Source: Caloramator sp. (lineage in GTDB: Bacteria > Bacillota > Clostridia > Clostridiales > Caloramatoraceae). Taken from it: a stretch of DNA of 34,275 bases. Every line of letters begins with the position of its first letter. Within the stretch, counting starts at the first letter, position 1. This document shows positions 32,520-34,275 of this stretch, piece after piece. Position numbers and translations under genes: made by a program. The stretch is taken from the NCBI GenBank assembly GCA_026418935.1, contig JAOAAJ010000069.1:1-34275 (forward strand), given 5' to 3'. Under the pieces are notes generated by a model. The model searched no databases, was not told the DNA's origin, and saw nothing but the letters and a program-made list of their open reading frames with translations.

Positions 32520-33257
32520 TTATTTTTTTGCCACAAAAACTGCTCTAATGCTCTCTTCATTATAATGTTTTAAATTATAGTCATCAAATACTTCAGCCTC
32601 TTTAAACCCTGTTTCTTTTAAAATTTTTGTAACTTCTTCCACCTTATAAATTTTTTGTACATGCCTTTCATCAAATCTTCTATAGTATTTTCCTTCCTTT
32701 ACAAAGAAGGTTATGTACATCTCCAATATATCTTCATTTATATAATTGTCCCATATATAGCATATATCCTCTTTATTTAATGTAAATGTTTTTTCTCCTA
32801 TTAGGTTTCTTAGCTTATATTCTGTACTTATATCAAACAAAAAATATCCATCATCTTCTAAATGGTTATAAACGTTTTTAAAGGATTTTTCTAAATCCTT
32901 AAGAATTGTTATATAGTTAAAACAGTCACAAAAGCTAAATATAAAGGGGAATTTTTTATTTAAGTTATAGTCTCTAATATCCTGTTTTAATAAGGTAACC
33001 CTTAGTTTTTCTCTTCTTATCTTCTCCTCTGCCTTTGTTAGCATATCAAAAGAACTATCTAATGCTACTATATCTAATCCTAATTTTTTTAAATTAATTG
33101 TCATATTTCCTGTACCACATCCAAGTTCAAGACATTTTTTGTATTTTAAATCAATATTTTTGTTTTCAAAGTAATCTCTAATGAAATCTGCCCATTTTTT
33201 ATAATCTACATCCATAAGTTCATCATAGACTAAAGATAAATTTGAATATTGTTCCAT
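32520..33257 (-). CDS. Class I SAM-dependent methyltransferase
   Basis: A 245-residue methyltransferase with motif I LELGCGTGNMTINLKKLGLDIVALDSSFDMLTKAEEKI (about residues 42-79), a motif II acidic strand (LLKQDIRDYNL) and FSFCDCFNYITILKDLEKSFKNVYNHLEDDGYFLFDIST. These are typical of the Methyltransf_25/UbiE-like group that acts on small molecules. The substrate is not known. GGAG is placed about 9-10 bases before the ATG. The gene lies between a tail-to-tail small ORF and the divergent manA. Confidence 0.88.
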   Translation of the reverse strand: MEQYSNLSLVYDELMDVDYKKWADFIRDYFENKNIDLKYKKCLELGCGTGNMTINLKKLGLDIVALDSSFDMLTKAEEKIRREKLRVTLLKQDIRDYNLNKKFPFIFSFCDCFNYITILKDLEKSFKNVYNHLEDDGYFLFDISTEYKLRNLIGEKTFTLNKEDICYIWDNYINEDILEMYITFFVKEGKYYRRFDERHVQKIYKVEEVTKILKETGFKEAEVFDDYNLKHYNEESIRAVFVAKK

Positions 33258-33351
33258 TTATTTCAACTCCTATATTTACTTTCTTTTACTTTTTTGTTAA
33301 AATAAAGTAAGAATAACTTTAAACTTTAATATAGTGTACAGGAGGTATTTT

Positions 33352-34275
33352 ATGCTATATCCATTATTTTTTCAACCTGTTTATAAAGAAATTATATGGG
33401 GAGGTCAAAATTTAAATAAAATATTAGGTCGCAACTTACCCTTTGAAAAAACTGCTGAAAGCTGGGAAGTTTGTTGTCATAAAAATGGAATGAGTATAAT
33501 TGAAAATGGGATATATAAAGGAAAGACTCTACAAGAAATAATAGATATTTATAAAGAGAAACTAATTGGAACTAAAGCCACAAAATACGATAGATTCCCA
33601 CTTTTAATTAAATATATAGATGCAAATGACAAACTTTCAGTTCAGGTTCATCCTAATGATGAATATGCACTCAAAAATGAGGGCGACTTTGGCAAAACAG
33701 AAATGTGGTATATTGTTGATGCAAAAGAGGATGCAAAACTAATATATGGTGTAAAAGAAGGGACAACAAAGGAAACCTTCAAAGAAGCCCTTTTAAATAA
33801 GCACCTTGAGGACTGCTTAAATTATGTTTCAGTAAAAAAAGGAGATGTAATATTCATACCTTCTGGTACTGTTCATGCAATACTTGATGGAATTGTAATA
33901 GCAGAAATACAACAAAATAGCGATACTACCTATAGAGTATATGATTGGAATAGGGTTGATAAGGATGGAAACCCCCGTGAACTTCATATAGAAAAGGCAC
34001 TTGATGTTATTGATTTTAATATAAGTGGAAAAGTTTCTTCACCTATATCAAAAAAATTAAATGGTTATAAATTAGCTAATATATCAAAATGTGATTACTT
34101 CAGCGTAGATGAAGTAATAGTTGAAAATAAATATACTGATAAAACAAATGGAGAATCCTTCTTTATATTTATGTGTATAGAAGGAAGTGGAGAGCTAAAC
34201 TATAATGGTGAAACATATAAAATCAGTGCAGGAAAAACCTTTATGATTCCAGCAAAGGAAGAAGAATTTACTATT
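33352..34275 (+). CDS. manA: Mannose-6-phosphate isomerase, class I (last residues cut by window edge)
   Basis: A plus-strand gene open to the window end, 308 codons read. The N-terminus MLYPLFFQPVYKEIIWGGQN is the typical start of Firmicute ManA. Zinc-binding residues lie in VQVHPND, GKTEMWYI and PSGTVHAI, and the TTYRVYDWNRVD motif is diagnostic. It interconverts mannose 6-phosphate and fructose 6-phosphate, in the cytoplasm. AGGAGG is 6 bases before the ATG. The Bacillus enzyme is about 315 residues, so only a few residues are missing. It is divergent from the methyltransferase; a promoter was not clear. Confidence 0.96.
   Translation, partial: MLYPLFFQPVYKEIIWGGQNLNKILGRNLPFEKTAESWEVCCHKNGMSIIENGIYKGKTLQEIIDIYKEKLIGTKATKYDRFPLLIKYIDANDKLSVQVHPNDEYALKNEGDFGKTEMWYIVDAKEDAKLIYGVKEGTTKETFKEALLNKHLEDCLNYVSVKKGDVIFIPSGTVHAILDGIVIAEIQQNSDTTYRVYDWNRVDKDGNPRELHIEKALDVIDFNISGKVSSPISKKLNGYKLANISKCDYFSVDEVIVENKYTDKTNGESFFIFMCIEGSGELNYNGETYKISAGKTFMIPAKEEEFTI

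Overview
This is a very AT-rich chromosomal window from a low-GC, anaerobic, probably spore-forming Firmicute of the Clostridia, most like the Clostridiaceae or Caloramator-type genomes. The evidence is a glycyl-radical pyruvate formate-lyase, phosphate butyryltransferase beside an indolepyruvate:ferredoxin oxidoreductase, a YtxC-family sporulation protein, T-box leaders, an L20 leader and Gram-positive Shine-Dalgarno sites. Almost everything is on the minus strand; only a 48-residue ORF and manA at the right end are on the plus strand. Species cannot be fixed from this sequence alone.

Left part (1-9952), fermentation and accessory metabolism. It holds iorA (cut by the window edge) behind ptb, an MgtC-like membrane protein, a small repeat cluster of the REP type, pflB-pflA with a good promoter and a long AT-rich upstream region, an FMN-dependent hydroxy-acid oxidase-like protein with an unusual Cys cluster, a YfcE-like phosphodiesterase, a GNAT acetyltransferase, an APC-family amino-acid transporter and a DUF523 protein.

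Middle (10085-29993), the conserved clostridial translation and housekeeping block. Read in the direction of transcription (right to left) it is: DUF6873 protein, ytxC, T-box-thrS, L20 leader-infC-rpmI-rplT, ktrB-ktrA-TrmH methyltransferase, T-box-pheS-pheT, zapA, three unrecognised genes (15005-17253), a U32 protein and mutS2. The aminoacyl-tRNA synthetase genes are controlled by T-box attenuators and the IF3 operon by an L20-type attenuator, whose mutually exclusive stems can be read directly. infC appears to start with ATT.

Right part (29945-34275). A five-tRNA operon (Val, Asp, Phe, Gly, Cys) with encoded CCA ends, a membrane diguanylate cyclase, hslO (Hsp33), a 48-residue ORF on the plus strand, a methyltransferase and manA (cut by the edge).

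The parts least explained by known families are the three-gene insertion between zapA and the U32 gene, the Cys-rich N-terminus of the hydroxy-acid oxidase-like protein, and the 48-residue plus-strand ORF. I see no CRISPR array, intact insertion sequence, prophage or obvious defence system. Several starts were moved from the longest ORF to the codon best placed after a Shine-Dalgarno sequence; each case is explained in its entry.
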